This document shows positions 8,685-16,345 of a stretch of DNA of 19,764 nucleotides, one piece after another. The notes under the pieces were generated by a model. That model was not told the origin of the DNA. It made no database searches and worked only from the letters and a program-made list of their open reading frames with translations. A program made the translations under genes and the position numbers. Origin of the DNA: an uncultured Lachnospiraceae bacterium (GTDB lineage: Bacteria; Bacillota; Clostridia; Lachnospirales; Lachnospiraceae); assembly GCA_947565255.1 (NCBI GenBank), contig CANOFI010000014.1:1-19764 (forward strand), read 5' to 3'. Positions within the stretch are counted from its first letter, which is position 1. Every line of letters starts with the position of its first letter.

Positions 8685-8734
8685 TCGTATGTCTCCTTTA
8701 CATATCTTTACATAACTAGAACATTGTACCATAT

Positions 8735-8763
8735 AGTATACCACAATCATTTTGCATTTTCAA
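8735..8763 (-). promoter_or_regulatory. Probable sigma-A promoter of the rhamnose/polysaccharide operon
   Basis: On the minus strand the -35 box TTGAAA (8763-8758) and -10 box TATACT (8740-8735) are separated by exactly 17 bases. The -10 is extended (TGG before TATACT). Transcription would start about 45 bases before the rfbA ATG. A second possible -10, TACAAT, lies a few bases downstream but lacks a good -35. All genes from rfbA to the left edge could be read from here, as no terminator was seen between them. Confidence 0.8.
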
Positions 8764-8910
8764 TCAAAATATTCCAGTCTTTGGTAATTTGGTCATTTCA
8801 TTTTTTTCATCCCTTTTATTATTTACATTTATTTTACGCTATAAATCATATAAAATGTAATAAAGCAAAACAGAATTCTGTGGCACATCGCTTCAGGCTA
8901 TATTTCCTGT
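8764..8910. other. AT-rich intergenic stretch between the two operons
   Basis: No gene is supported in this part of the 286-base gap between rfbA and the metal regulator. It contains a perfect 12-base palindrome ACAGAATTCTGT (8870-8881). It also contains an 8-base inverted repeat TTACATTT (8823-8830) / AAATGTAA (8853-8860) with a 22-base spacer. Either could be a protein-binding site, but both are short in AT-rich DNA and may be chance. Confidence 0.4.
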
Positions 8911-8962
8911 AAAATAAAAAAGTGCTGCCGAAACATTGCCGGTCCAATGCTCCATGCAGCAC
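8911..8962 (-). terminator. Intrinsic terminator of the fatty-acid operon
   Basis: Read on the minus strand, GTGCTGC (8962-8956) pairs with GCAGCAC (8928-8922). An inner stem CATTG/CAATG stabilises the loop, and a run of T follows at once. It lies nine bases past the stop of the metal regulator, so it closes the long acpP-to-regulator operon. There is no T run on the plus strand, so it works in one direction only. Confidence 0.9.
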
Positions 8963-8970
8963 ACCATACG

Positions 8971-9330
8971 CTACTGAATAACTTTTTTAATTGCCTCAAA
9001 ACTTTCTTTGCTGATTACATGCTCAATTTTGCACGCATCTTCCTCCGCTACCTTTTTGTCTACGCCCAGCCGCTTCAGCCAGGAAGAAAGCATATTATGA
9101 CGCTCGTAAATCATCTCTGCAATTTCACGTCCAGAATCAGTCAGATAAATATATCCTTCCTTTGTCACGGTAATATGATGATGTTCCCTTAAATTTTTCA
9201 TCGCAACACTGACACTGGATTTTTTATAGCCAAGTTCCTCCGCAATATCTACTGCACGAACAACCGGAAGGCTGTTTCCAAGTACCAGTATTGTTTCCAG
9301 ATAATTTTCTACTGATTCACTTTGCTGCAT
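8971..9330 (-). CDS. DtxR/MntR family metal-dependent transcriptional regulator
   Basis: This 119-residue protein has an N-terminal winged helix (VRAVDIAEELGYKKSSVSVAM, about 24-44, with wing and LTDSGREIAE at 63-72). A helical dimerisation and metal-binding domain follows. Aligned by eye to DtxR/MntR, the probable metal ligands are N9, E12, H78, C100, E103 and H104 (ACKIEH, 99-104). The Cys is DtxR-like, whereas MntR uses Glu there; N9 takes the place of an Asp or Met. It lacks the SH3-like third domain, as in MntR. The ATG at 9330 has GAGGTGAT upstream. It is the last gene of the fatty-acid operon; before the 9364-9503 insertion its start would have been about 20 bases from the acyl-CoA synthetase stop. 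The metal sensed and the targets are unknown. Confidence 0.88.
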   Translation of the reverse strand: MQQSESVENYLETILVLGNSLPVVRAVDIAEELGYKKSSVSVAMKNLREHHHITVTKEGYIYLTDSGREIAEMIYERHNMLSSWLKRLGVDKKVAEEDACKIEHVISKESFEAIKKVIQ

Positions 9331-9355
9331 AAAATATCACCTCATATTCCTAACT

Positions 9356-9363
9356 GTTCTTTT
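9356..9363. repeat. Target-site duplication, left copy (GTTCTTTT)
   Basis: GTTCTTTT directly abuts the left terminal inverted repeat of the 140-bp element and is repeated exactly at 9504-9511 on the other side. An 8-base exact direct repeat touching both ends is the expected scar of transposition. Confidence 0.85.
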
Positions 9364-9503
9364 GTTACAATTCGGGGCAATATTCAGAGTTTTGCTACGC
9401 AAAAATCGCCCCTCACTCCTGAATCATGTTCTCACGGAATACCCTCACTTCGCTGGGGCAGACCCTGCGCAGTACAGCGCATTCCTGAACCGTGAATAGT
9501 AAC
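9364..9503. mobile_element. 140-bp MITE-like element inserted at the 3' end of the acyl-CoA synthetase gene
   Basis: The element begins GTTACAATTC (9364-9373) and ends GAATAGTAAC (9494-9503). These are inverse complements with one mismatch in ten. It is flanked by exact 8-base repeats GTTCTTTT (9356-9363 and 9504-9511). It has no coding capacity for a transposase. Inside are hairpins: TTTTGC-TAC-GCAAAA enclosed by GGGGC/GCCCC (9374-9412), an outer GGAAT/ATTCC pair (about 9436-9485), GCAG-ACC-CTGC, and TGCGC-AGTACA-GCGCA. CAGACCCTGCG and ACAGCGCAT are shared with the repeat at 16346-16488. It would have been moved by a transposase encoded elsewhere. The right part now codes for the end of the neighbouring protein. 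Confidence 0.88.
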
Positions 9504-11156
9504 GTTCTTTTCATCTGCTTCCCGAATTTTTTTCCGGCTGATTTTTCCGGTTGCCGTCCTCGGAAGCTCCTCTACAAACACTATTTTTCTGGGCACTTTA
9601 TAAGATGCCGTATTCTTCATCACAAAATCCTGAAGTTCCCTCTGCAGTTCTTTTCCCACAGTATATCCTTTATTCAGAATAATAGACGCCTTTACCAAAG
9701 AACCCCTTGAAACCGAAGGATATGCCGTAACTGCACATTCAAATACCGCCTCATGCTTCATCAGCACATCTTCCACCTCAGACGGTCCGATGCGATAACC
9801 GCTGGATTTAATGACATCATCATTTCTTCCCACAAAATATAAATGTCCTTCCTCATCCATATATCCCCTGTCGTTTGTATGATAGAATCCGCCTTCCCAC
9901 ACTTCCTGATAACGCTCTTCCTCACCCAGATATCCAATAAAAATTCCAACGGGAGTCTCTCCGTTTTCCAGCCTTTTCACTACAATTTCGCCGCTCTCTC
10001 CCTGCTTTACCGGCTGGTTGTCCTCGTCTACCAGCATCATCGGATAAATAGGGGACATTCTTCCGATGCTCCCCTCTCTCGGCTGTTCCCCTATGTAAAA
10101 AGCGGTTAGAAGCGTTGTCTCTGTCTGTCCAAACCCATCGCGGACCACCAGACCCGTCTCATTAAAAAAGTCCTGTGCTACCTGCGTAGGCATTGGCTCC
10201 CCTGCCGTTGTAGCCTGTGTAAGACTGCTAAGATCATATTCCTTTAAGTTCTGCCTTACCAGATATTTATAAATGGTTGGCGGCGCGCAGAATGACGTCA
10301 CCTTCAGATCCTGCAAAATGCCGAGTATCTCATTTGCATAAAACTGGTCGTAATCATATACCATCACTGCACATTCACAAAACCACTGTCCGTATATTTT
10401 TCCCCAGGCAGATTTTGCCCAGCCCGTATCCGCCACTGTAAAATGCAGTCCGCCGTTCTGCACACCATGCCAGTATTTTGCAGTGACAATATGCGCCGCC
10501 GGATAAGAATAATCGTGAATCACAGCCTTTGGCTCCCCGGATGTTCCCGACGTAAAATAATAAAGCATATGGTCCGAAACAGAGGTAGGCATCCGCTCCT
10601 GTATGGGTTCCTCCTGCAAAGACTCCGTCCATAAATCCTTATATCCTTCTCTGACCCCTCCTGCTATATAACAGTTCAAATTTCTGGAATATCTCTGTTT
10701 CGCCCATTCCAAATGCGAACAGATCTCCTCATTGCAGACACAGACCACTGCATCCACTTCGGCACGTTCAAACCGGTCTAACAAGTCTTCTCCTGTCACC
10801 ATATGGGAAGTCGGAATCGAAACAGCGCCGATTTTGTGAAGTGCCAGCGTGGCAAACCAGTACTCAAATCTTCTCTTCATGATCAGCATGACTTTGCTGC
10901 CTTTTTTGATTCCATCTTTTAAAAATTTTGCCGCCATCTGGCTGCTGATTGTGTTTAACTGGCCAAACGTAAATTCCGTTACCTTCCCGTCAATGCTCTG
11001 ATAAACGAGTCCGCGCTTATCCGGGGTTTTTTTTGCAATCACATCCACAACATCATATGCAAAATTAAAATTTTCCGGCAAATGAAAGGAAACGGACTGA
11101 ATCCTTCCCTCGCTGTCCATTGTTTCTGTTACGTATGTTTTATATAACTCTGACAT
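9432..11156 (-). CDS. AMP-forming acyl-CoA synthetase with insertion-derived C-terminal tail
   Basis: This 574-residue enzyme of the ANL superfamily activates a carboxylic acid with ATP and joins it to CoA. It has the P-loop YYFTSGTSGEPK (199-210), DGFGQTET (340-347), the TNDRGYMDEEG and VGRNDDVIKSSGYRIGPSEVE hinge region (about 427-462), and PRTATGKISRKK (532-543) with the catalytic Lys at about 538. It most resembles medium-chain or acetyl-type synthetases. The ATG at 11156 is chosen for CAGGAG six bases upstream; an in-frame GTG at 11177 lacks a site. The start overlaps accA by 17 bases. Residues 552-574 are encoded by the 140-bp mobile element; without it the frame would read one more codon (AGT) and stop at TAG (9350-9352). 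It may supply acyl-CoA primers to the pathway, which is an inference. Confidence 0.9.
   Translation of the reverse strand: MSELYKTYVTETMDSEGRIQSVSFHLPENFNFAYDVVDVIAKKTPDKRGLVYQSIDGKVTEFTFGQLNTISSQMAAKFLKDGIKKGSKVMLIMKRRFEYWFATLALHKIGAVSIPTSHMVTGEDLLDRFERAEVDAVVCVCNEEICSHLEWAKQRYSRNLNCYIAGGVREGYKDLWTESLQEEPIQERMPTSVSDHMLYYFTSGTSGEPKAVIHDYSYPAAHIVTAKYWHGVQNGGLHFTVADTGWAKSAWGKIYGQWFCECAVMVYDYDQFYANEILGILQDLKVTSFCAPPTIYKYLVRQNLKEYDLSSLTQATTAGEPMPTQVAQDFFNETGLVVRDGFGQTETTLLTAFYIGEQPREGSIGRMSPIYPMMLVDEDNQPVKQGESGEIVVKRLENGETPVGIFIGYLGEEERYQEVWEGGFYHTNDRGYMDEEGHLYFVGRNDDVIKSSGYRIGPSEVEDVLMKHEAVFECAVTAYPSVSRGSLVKASIILNKGYTVGKELQRELQDFVMKNTASYKVPRKIVFVEELPRTATGKISRKKIREADEKNVTIHGSGMRCTAQGLPQRSEGIP
9504..9511. 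repeat. Target-site duplication, right copy (GTTCTTTT)
   Basis: This is an exact copy of 9356-9363. It lies inside the acyl-CoA synthetase gene, where on the minus strand it encodes the last native residues (Lys-Asn) before the element-derived tail. Confidence 0.85.
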
Positions 11157-11967
11157 GCTGTTCTCCTGCACTTTCACTTATTCTGCCTACTCTCCGAAAC
11201 TTCTCGTATCTTTCCTCAATCAGCTGCTCCACCGGCAATTCATTTAAATGCTTTACTTCTGAAAACACATCCGACGCAAGCATCTTCATATATGCATCCT
11301 TTTTTTCCTTTTCACTGTCCGCCGGCAGCAGCTGGCATATCCGGTCAATCAGACCAAGTCCTTCCAGGTCTTTTGGTGTCAGCTTTAAAGCTTCTGCAGC
11401 CTCTGCGGCACGGGTTGTATCCTTCCACAAAATATTTGCACAGCTTTCCGGAGAAACCACGCTGAAATATGTTCCCTTCATCATCCAGAGTCGGTCCGCA
11501 TGGGCAAGCGCAAGCGCGCCTCCGCTTCCCCCTTCGCCGATAATGACAGAGAGAACTGGTGTTCTTAATGTCGAAAGTTCATAAAGGCTGTTGGCGATTG
11601 CCTGTCCCTGTCCGCGCTCTTCCGCGTCCACACCGCAAAAAGCGCCTGCTGTGTCAATCAGGCACAGCACCGGCCGCGAAAACTTTTCCGCCTGTTTCAT
11701 CAGACGCAGGGCCTTCCGGTAGCCCTCCGGATGCGCACTGCCGAAATTGCGGTAAATACGCTCCTTTGTCTGGCGTCCCTTCTCAATTCCAATGACTGTC
11801 AGGGGCATCCCGCACAGACGTCCGATTCCGCCGATAACCGCCGTGTCATCTCCAAAACACCGGTCACCATGCAGCTCCGTAAAGCTGTCCAGCATCCCAT
11901 CTATATACTCACTGGCACAGAGACGGTTTTTGCCTCTGGCCGCCAATACGCTGTCATACTCCTTCAA
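11140..11967 (-). CDS. accA: Acetyl-CoA carboxylase carboxyltransferase subunit alpha
   Basis: AccA with AccD moves the carboxyl group from carboxybiotin to acetyl-CoA, making malonyl-CoA in the cytoplasm. The sequence has SFTELHGDR, GRQTKERIYRNFGSAHPEGYRKALRLMK, LIDTAGAFCGVDAEERGQGQAIA and the oxyanion-hole GEGGSGGALALA, all standard for AccA. I place the start at a TTG at 11967 (giving MKEYDSVLAARGKNR), because GGAGG lies eight bases upstream and no suitable ATG exists near the conserved N-terminus. This gives 275 residues. The frame is open upstream to an ATG at 12042, but that part lies inside accD. It overlaps the end of accD by 14 bases and the next gene by 17, so translation is coupled. 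Confidence 0.93.
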   Translation of the reverse strand: MKEYDSVLAARGKNRLCASEYIDGMLDSFTELHGDRCFGDDTAVIGGIGRLCGMPLTVIGIEKGRQTKERIYRNFGSAHPEGYRKALRLMKQAEKFSRPVLCLIDTAGAFCGVDAEERGQGQAIANSLYELSTLRTPVLSVIIGEGGSGGALALAHADRLWMMKGTYFSVVSPESCANILWKDTTRAAEAAEALKLTPKDLEGLGLIDRICQLLPADSEKEKKDAYMKMLASDVFSEVKHLNELPVEQLIEERYEKFRRVGRISESAGEQHVRVI

Positions 11968-12811
11968 CCTTTTCACCTCCGTGCAACGATAATAGATTTG
12001 CAAGATATTCTTTTTGTTCTTTTCTCGGAACAATGGCATCAATAAATCCGCACTTTAATACTTCTTCTGCCCTCTGGAAATTTTCCGGCAGCTTCTGTTT
12101 TAACGTCTGCTCAACCACCCGCGGTCCCGCAAACCCTACAATCGCCCGCGGCTCCGACAAAATAATATCGCCCTGCATAGCAAAGCTGGCGTTTACGCCT
12201 CCGGTCGTCGGACTTGTCAGAAGTACAATATACAGATTGCCCTGGTCGCTGTGGCGCTTTACTGCCGCTGAAACTTTGGACATCTGCATTAACGACACCA
12301 TTCCCTCCTGCATTCTGGCCCCGCCTGAAACAGTTGCACCGATTACTGGGAGATGATTCTCTGCGGCGTATTCAAATAATCTTGTTATTTTTTCTCCTAC
12401 AACTGCTCCCATAGAACCCATCATAAATTTTGCTTCCATGACAAAAATGCAGCATGGGTATCCGCTTATCGTCGCCCTTCCGCAGACTACGGCGTCTTTT
12501 TCCTGGCTTTTTTCCTGTGCTGTCTGCAGCTTCATTTCATATTCCGGGAAACCAAGAATATTTTCGGATTGCAGGCCGGCATCGTGTTCCACAAAAGAAC
12601 GGCGGTCCGTCAGCATCATAATCCTTCTTCTTGCACGCATCGTAAAATAATGCCCGCAATTCGGACAGACGAAGTAACTGGCACGGATGATATTGACCGC
12701 GATTGCATTCCCACAGCGACTGCATGCCACCATTTTTTCGGTATCTGTCTGTTCCTGCTGGCTGCCCTCCAGCTGATTGTTTGGTTTTAAAAAGAAATCT
12801 TTAAATATCAT
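11954..12811 (-). CDS. accD: Acetyl-CoA carboxylase carboxyltransferase subunit beta
   Basis: AccD is the partner of AccA in the carboxyltransferase half of acetyl-CoA carboxylase. The 285 residues begin with a short extension, then a zinc ribbon with two CxxC pairs, C30/C33 (CSRCG) and C49/C52 (CPNCG). The crotonase-fold carboxyltransferase domain follows, with FVMEAKFMMGSMGAVVGEK and the SGGARMQEG oxyanion loop (about 164-172). The length is normal. The ATG at 12811 has AAGAGG upstream and overlaps the end of accC by 11 bases. Its own end overlaps the accA start, keeping the two subunits in step. Confidence 0.96.
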   Translation of the reverse strand: MIFKDFFLKPNNQLEGSQQEQTDTEKMVACSRCGNAIAVNIIRASYFVCPNCGHYFTMRARRRIMMLTDRRSFVEHDAGLQSENILGFPEYEMKLQTAQEKSQEKDAVVCGRATISGYPCCIFVMEAKFMMGSMGAVVGEKITRLFEYAAENHLPVIGATVSGGARMQEGMVSLMQMSKVSAAVKRHSDQGNLYIVLLTSPTTGGVNASFAMQGDIILSEPRAIVGFAGPRVVEQTLKQKLPENFQRAEEVLKCGFIDAIVPRKEQKEYLANLLSLHGGEKVEGV

Positions 12812-14138
12812 ATTTACCTCTTAAACATGCTGTTGTATAAGTTCCATCCTGAAAATCCTTTGTCTCTGTTAAGCGCATGTGGAAATCCCTGTTCTGCTCC
12901 ACGCCGACAATAACAAGCTCAGACAATGCACTTCTAAGCTTTCGTATACTTTCTTCCCGCGTATTTGCGCAGACAATCAGCTTGCCAAGCATGGAATCGT
13001 AATACGGCGGCACCTCACACCCCTGGTAAAGCGCACTGTCAAAACGCACCCTCGGGCCGCCCGGAATATGGAGCATCTCGACAGTTCCGCAGGACGGAAC
13101 AAACGTATCCGGATGCTCCGCACAAATTCTGCACTCAATGGCATGCCCCATCGGCACAAGATCTTCTTCCTCAAACGGAAGCGGACAGCCCGCCGCCGTC
13201 CGGATCTGCCATTTGACCAGATCGATGCCGTATGTCATCTCCGTCACCGAATGCTCTACCTGAAGCCTCGTGTTCATCTCCAGAAAATAAAACTGTCCGT
13301 CATTTGTCACCAGAAACTCAATGGTTCCCACAGTCGTATACCCGATCGTCTGGACTAACTTGCGGGCTGCCTTATATATTTTTCTCCTGACTTTATCATC
13401 CAGCACCGGAGCCGGGCATTCCTCCAACAGCTTCTGGTTTTTGCGCTGAACAGAGCAGTCACGGTCTCCCACTGCAATGACCTTGCCCTCCGTATCCGCT
13501 ATGATCTGCACTTCAATATGCTTAACGTCCTGCAGATATTTTTCTAAATAAAGTTCCCCGTCCCCAAAAGCCTTCTGCGCCTCTGTACGCACACTCTCAA
13601 ATCCATGCGGAAGCTGCTCTTCTGTCTCTATAAGGCGAATTCCTTTTCCGCCTCCGCCCGCCCGCGCTTTTAAAAGAACCGGATACCCGCATTTTGCTGC
13701 GGCCATCTTCGCCTCTTTTATTCCGGAAAGAAGCTCGCTTCCCTCCATCACCGGAACACCGGCACGCTTCGCCATCTCCCGCGCCGCGTCCTTCTGTCCC
13801 ATCGTGCGTATCACCTTGTGGTCCGGCCCGATAAATGTAATGCCTTCCCGCTTGCATTTTCTGGCAAAATCCGCATTCTCGGACAGCATGCCGTATCCGG
13901 GATGAATTGCCTGAGCCCCGGTCTGCTTTGCAAGGGTCAGCAGAGTATTCTGATTTAAATAACTCTCTGTTAACGGCGGCGCGCCTATGCAGTAGCTTTC
14001 ATCCGCAAGACTGACATGAAACGCCTCTTTATCTGCCTCAGAATATACCGCCACTGTCTGAATTCCCATTTCACGGCACGCACGGATAATTCGTACAGCC
14101 ACTTCTCCTCTGTTGGCAATCAAAATTTTTGAAAACAC
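12801..14138 (-). CDS. accC: Biotin carboxylase subunit of acetyl-CoA carboxylase
   Basis: AccC uses ATP and bicarbonate to carboxylate the biotin on AccB. The protein has the biotin carboxylase N-domain start FSKILIANRGEVAVRIIRA, the HPGYGMLSENADFA motif, the ATP-grasp glycine loop ARAGGGGKGIR and the catalytic FLEMNTRLQVEHSVTE. Start choice: a GTG at 14138 (giving MFSKILIANRGE, 445 residues) has AAGGAG eight bases upstream and matches the family start. Another GTG at 14147 overlaps that ribosome site. The chosen start is five bases after the fabZ stop. Confidence 0.96.
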   Translation of the reverse strand: MFSKILIANRGEVAVRIIRACREMGIQTVAVYSEADKEAFHVSLADESYCIGAPPLTESYLNQNTLLTLAKQTGAQAIHPGYGMLSENADFARKCKREGITFIGPDHKVIRTMGQKDAAREMAKRAGVPVMEGSELLSGIKEAKMAAAKCGYPVLLKARAGGGGKGIRLIETEEQLPHGFESVRTEAQKAFGDGELYLEKYLQDVKHIEVQIIADTEGKVIAVGDRDCSVQRKNQKLLEECPAPVLDDKVRRKIYKAARKLVQTIGYTTVGTIEFLVTNDGQFYFLEMNTRLQVEHSVTEMTYGIDLVKWQIRTAAGCPLPFEEEDLVPMGHAIECRICAEHPDTFVPSCGTVEMLHIPGGPRVRFDSALYQGCEVPPYYDSMLGKLIVCANTREESIRKLRSALSELVIVGVEQNRDFHMRLTETKDFQDGTYTTACLRGKYDI

Positions 14139-14143
14139 TGCGC

Positions 14144-14569
14144 TCACTCCTTATTTACTAAAGCAAATGAAAATTTGCCTTCCATGCAGACCGTATCCCC
14201 TACTTTAATTCTGCCCTTCATAAAGTAAAACGGTTCTCTTACCTGCAGAACCTCAGTTTCAATTTCTACACGGTCGCCGGGCGTTACCTGACTGCGGAAT
14301 TTTACTTTATCAAGTCCCGTATAAACCGGCATTTTATCGTGTCCCTTTAACTGTTCTGCAAAATGAACACAGCTTGCCTGCGCCATCATTTCACACAAAA
14401 TCACACCGGGAACGATGGGATGCTCCGGGAAATGTCCCTGCAGGAAAAACTCATCGCCTTTGACCTGATAATATGCCACTGCCTGGCCATCCTCTTTTAT
14501 ATATGCCTCCTCCACCAGAAGCATCGGGCTTCTGTGCGGTAAAATCTGTTTGATTTCTTCCTGGTTCAT
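14144..14569 (-). CDS. fabZ: 3-hydroxyacyl-ACP dehydratase
   Basis: FabZ removes water from 3-hydroxyacyl-ACP to give trans-2-enoyl-ACP in the elongation cycle. The 141-residue hot-dog protein has the start-proximal ILPHRSPMLLVE, the active-site GHFPEHPIVPGV (His 46) and the catalytic Glu 60 in CEMMAQ. The start ATG at 14569 (MNQEEIKQILPHR) has GGAG six bases upstream. An ATG at 14581 four codons earlier is too close to its GGTGG to be preferred. Lying between accB and accC is the usual Firmicute arrangement. No FabA-type isomerase is present in the window, so how unsaturated chains are made is not shown here. Confidence 0.95.
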   Translation of the reverse strand: MNQEEIKQILPHRSPMLLVEEAYIKEDGQAVAYYQVKGDEFFLQGHFPEHPIVPGVILCEMMAQASCVHFAEQLKGHDKMPVYTGLDKVKFRSQVTPGDRVEIETEVLQVREPFYFMKGRIKVGDTVCMEGKFSFALVNKE

Positions 14570-14611
14570 TCTCTTCTCCATTCCACCGAAAACCGGTTTT
14601 TCATCTCTTTC

Positions 14612-15019
14612 TTACACCTGCTCTACGATAAACAACGGTTCGTTGTATTCTACAAGCTGCCCGTTTTCCACACAGATTTTCACAATCGTTCCATCCATGT
14701 CCGACACAACGTCGTTAAACATTTTCATCGTCTCAATGGTACAGACCAAATCGCCTTTTTTCACGGTATCGCCTACTTTTACAAAAGGCTCTGCATCCGG
14801 ACTTTCACTCGCATAAAACACGCCCGTAAGCGGCGCTTTTATCGAATCCTTTTCTTCTTCCTGCTGCTCCATCACCGGCGCTGCCTCTTTTTCTGAAACC
14901 GTCATTTTTACCGGCGCAGCCTCTCGTTTCAGGGTAAGCTCCCAGTCGCCTTCTTTTACGGAAAGCTCTGTCAGCCCCAAAGATGCGAACAATTCTCCAT
15001 ATGCCTTTGCACGTTCCAT
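14612..15019 (-). CDS. accB: Biotin carboxyl carrier protein of acetyl-CoA carboxylase
   Basis: AccB carries biotin between AccC and the AccA/AccD carboxyltransferase. The 135 residues comprise an N-terminal helical part (about 1-35), a Pro/Ala/Glu-rich linker (about 36-58) and a C-terminal biotinyl domain (about 59-135). The biotinylated Lys is K99 in ETMKM; the more common sequence is EAMKM, so the Ala before Met is a Thr here. The thumb-like SESPDAEPFVKVGD supports a bacterial BCCP. AGGAGG lies eight bases before the ATG, and the gene starts 12 bases after fabF ends. Confidence 0.95.
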   Translation of the reverse strand: MERAKAYGELFASLGLTELSVKEGDWELTLKREAAPVKMTVSEKEAAPVMEQQEEEKDSIKAPLTGVFYASESPDAEPFVKVGDTVKKGDLVCTIETMKMFNDVVSDMDGTIVKICVENGQLVEYNEPLFIVEQV

Positions 15020-15031
15020 CCTTTGTCCCTC

Positions 15032-16270
15032 CTATCCTTTCTGAAATGCCACGCATGCGTTGTGCCCGCCAAATCCGAGCGAAGTGCTGAGCGCATGAGT
15101 AACCTCCGCATGGACTGCCTGATTCGGCGTATAATTCAAATCACATTCCGGGTCTGCTTCCTTATAATTGATGGTAGGCGGAATCAGGCTGTTTTCCATT
15201 GCCAGAATAGAGGCAATGGCTTCCACTGCACCTGCCGCGCCTAACATATGCCCTGTCATGGATTTCGTCGAGCTGACATGCAGGTCATATGCGTCCTTTC
15301 CAAATACTTCCTTCAACGCCTTTGTCTCCATTGCATCGTTCAAATGTGTGCTCGTTCCATGTGCATTGACATAAATTTTCTCTTTTGATACGTCCTCCAG
15401 TCCGGCTTCATGCGCCGCTTTCCGGATAGCGCGGATCGCCCCGTCCGCCTCCGGGTCGGGTGCCGTCATATGGTAGGCATCCGCCGTATTACCGTATCCG
15501 GTTACTTCTGCATAAATGTGTGCGCCTCTTTTCTGTGCATGCTCTAACGTTTCCAGAACTAAAATTCCGGCTCCCTCTCCCATGACAAATCCATTCCTTC
15601 TCGCATCAAACGGAATGCTTCCTTCTTCCGGCCGTTCACTTAAAGAAAGCGCCTGGCAGTTGACAAATCCCGCCATAGCCAGCTCATTGATCGCCGCCTC
15701 CGCGCCGCCTGCTATAATGGCATCTGCCTCGCCGTACTGAATGGCGCGGTATGCCTCGCCGATCGCATGGCTCGAAGTCGCACACGCTGTCATAATCGGG
15801 AGTGTGGGACCTTTTGCCCCATATCGGATAGACACGGCGCCCGCCGCCATATTTCCAATCATCATCGGCACAAAAAACGGGGAAACGCGCTCCGGTCCTT
15901 TTGTGCGCAGATTCTCCGCACCGCCTAAGGTCGTCGTAATTCCTCCAATGCCGGTTCCGATATAAACGCCGACTTTATTTTTATCCACGTCCGATTCAAA
16001 AATTGCACTGTCGTCCACTGCCTGCTTTGCTGCTGCCATCGCATACTGTGAAAACAAATCCAGTCTGCGGATTTCCTGCATGCTTTCGATATATTTTTTA
16101 GGAGCAAAGTCCTTTACCTCGGCATCCAGATTGACTGCCAGCCTGGACGCGTCAAAGCGCTTAATCGTATCAACCCCGCATACCCCCGCCGTCAGGTTTT
16201 TCCAAAATGTTTCTATATCATTTCCTACAGGGGAGATGACTCCGATTCCTGTAACAACTACTCTGTTCAT
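15032..16270 (-). CDS. fabF: 3-oxoacyl-ACP synthase II
   Basis: FabF condenses malonyl-ACP with a growing acyl-ACP to lengthen the chain by two carbons. The 412-residue protein has the full KAS II set: nucleophile C163 in TACATSS, H304 in NAHGTST, and K336/H341 in KSMTGHMLGAAG. A C-terminal TSLGFGGHNA loop is present. The length is standard. The ATG at 16270 has AAAGGAG seven bases upstream. A gap of 217 bases, most of it a repeat element, separates it from fabG; elsewhere in this operon gaps are short or absent. The Cys-His-His triad distinguishes it from FabH, which uses Cys-His-Asn. Confidence 0.97.
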   Translation of the reverse strand: MNRVVVTGIGVISPVGNDIETFWKNLTAGVCGVDTIKRFDASRLAVNLDAEVKDFAPKKYIESMQEIRRLDLFSQYAMAAAKQAVDDSAIFESDVDKNKVGVYIGTGIGGITTTLGGAENLRTKGPERVSPFFVPMMIGNMAAGAVSIRYGAKGPTLPIMTACATSSHAIGEAYRAIQYGEADAIIAGGAEAAINELAMAGFVNCQALSLSERPEEGSIPFDARRNGFVMGEGAGILVLETLEHAQKRGAHIYAEVTGYGNTADAYHMTAPDPEADGAIRAIRKAAHEAGLEDVSKEKIYVNAHGTSTHLNDAMETKALKEVFGKDAYDLHVSSTKSMTGHMLGAAGAVEAIASILAMENSLIPPTINYKEADPECDLNYTPNQAVHAEVTHALSTSLGFGGHNACVAFQKG

Positions 16271-16296
16271 ACCTTTACTCCTTTACTTCACATAAA

Positions 16297-16310
16297 CAAA
16301 CAAATGTTTG
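16297..16310. promoter_or_regulatory. Possible operator-like dyad in the fabF leader
   Basis: CAAAC-AAAT-GTTTG is a perfect dyad with 5-base arms, about 27 bases before the fabF start. It loosely recalls the TTTGA/TCAAA dyads bound by FabT-type regulators but does not match that consensus. Function is uncertain. Confidence 0.25.
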
Positions 16311-16345
16311 ATTTATTCTTCTACATCGGCTCGTGTGATGTCGTC

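Noticed and set aside
9480..9560. A start for a separate small gene inside the acyl-CoA synthetase 3' end
   Set aside because: The features here are explained by the inserted element and the in-frame C-terminal tail; no ribosome site and no family match.
12879..13358. A 159-codon plus-strand open frame opposite accC
   Set aside because: Antisense to a highly conserved gene and with a composition (many His, Arg, Pro) typical of a shadow frame.
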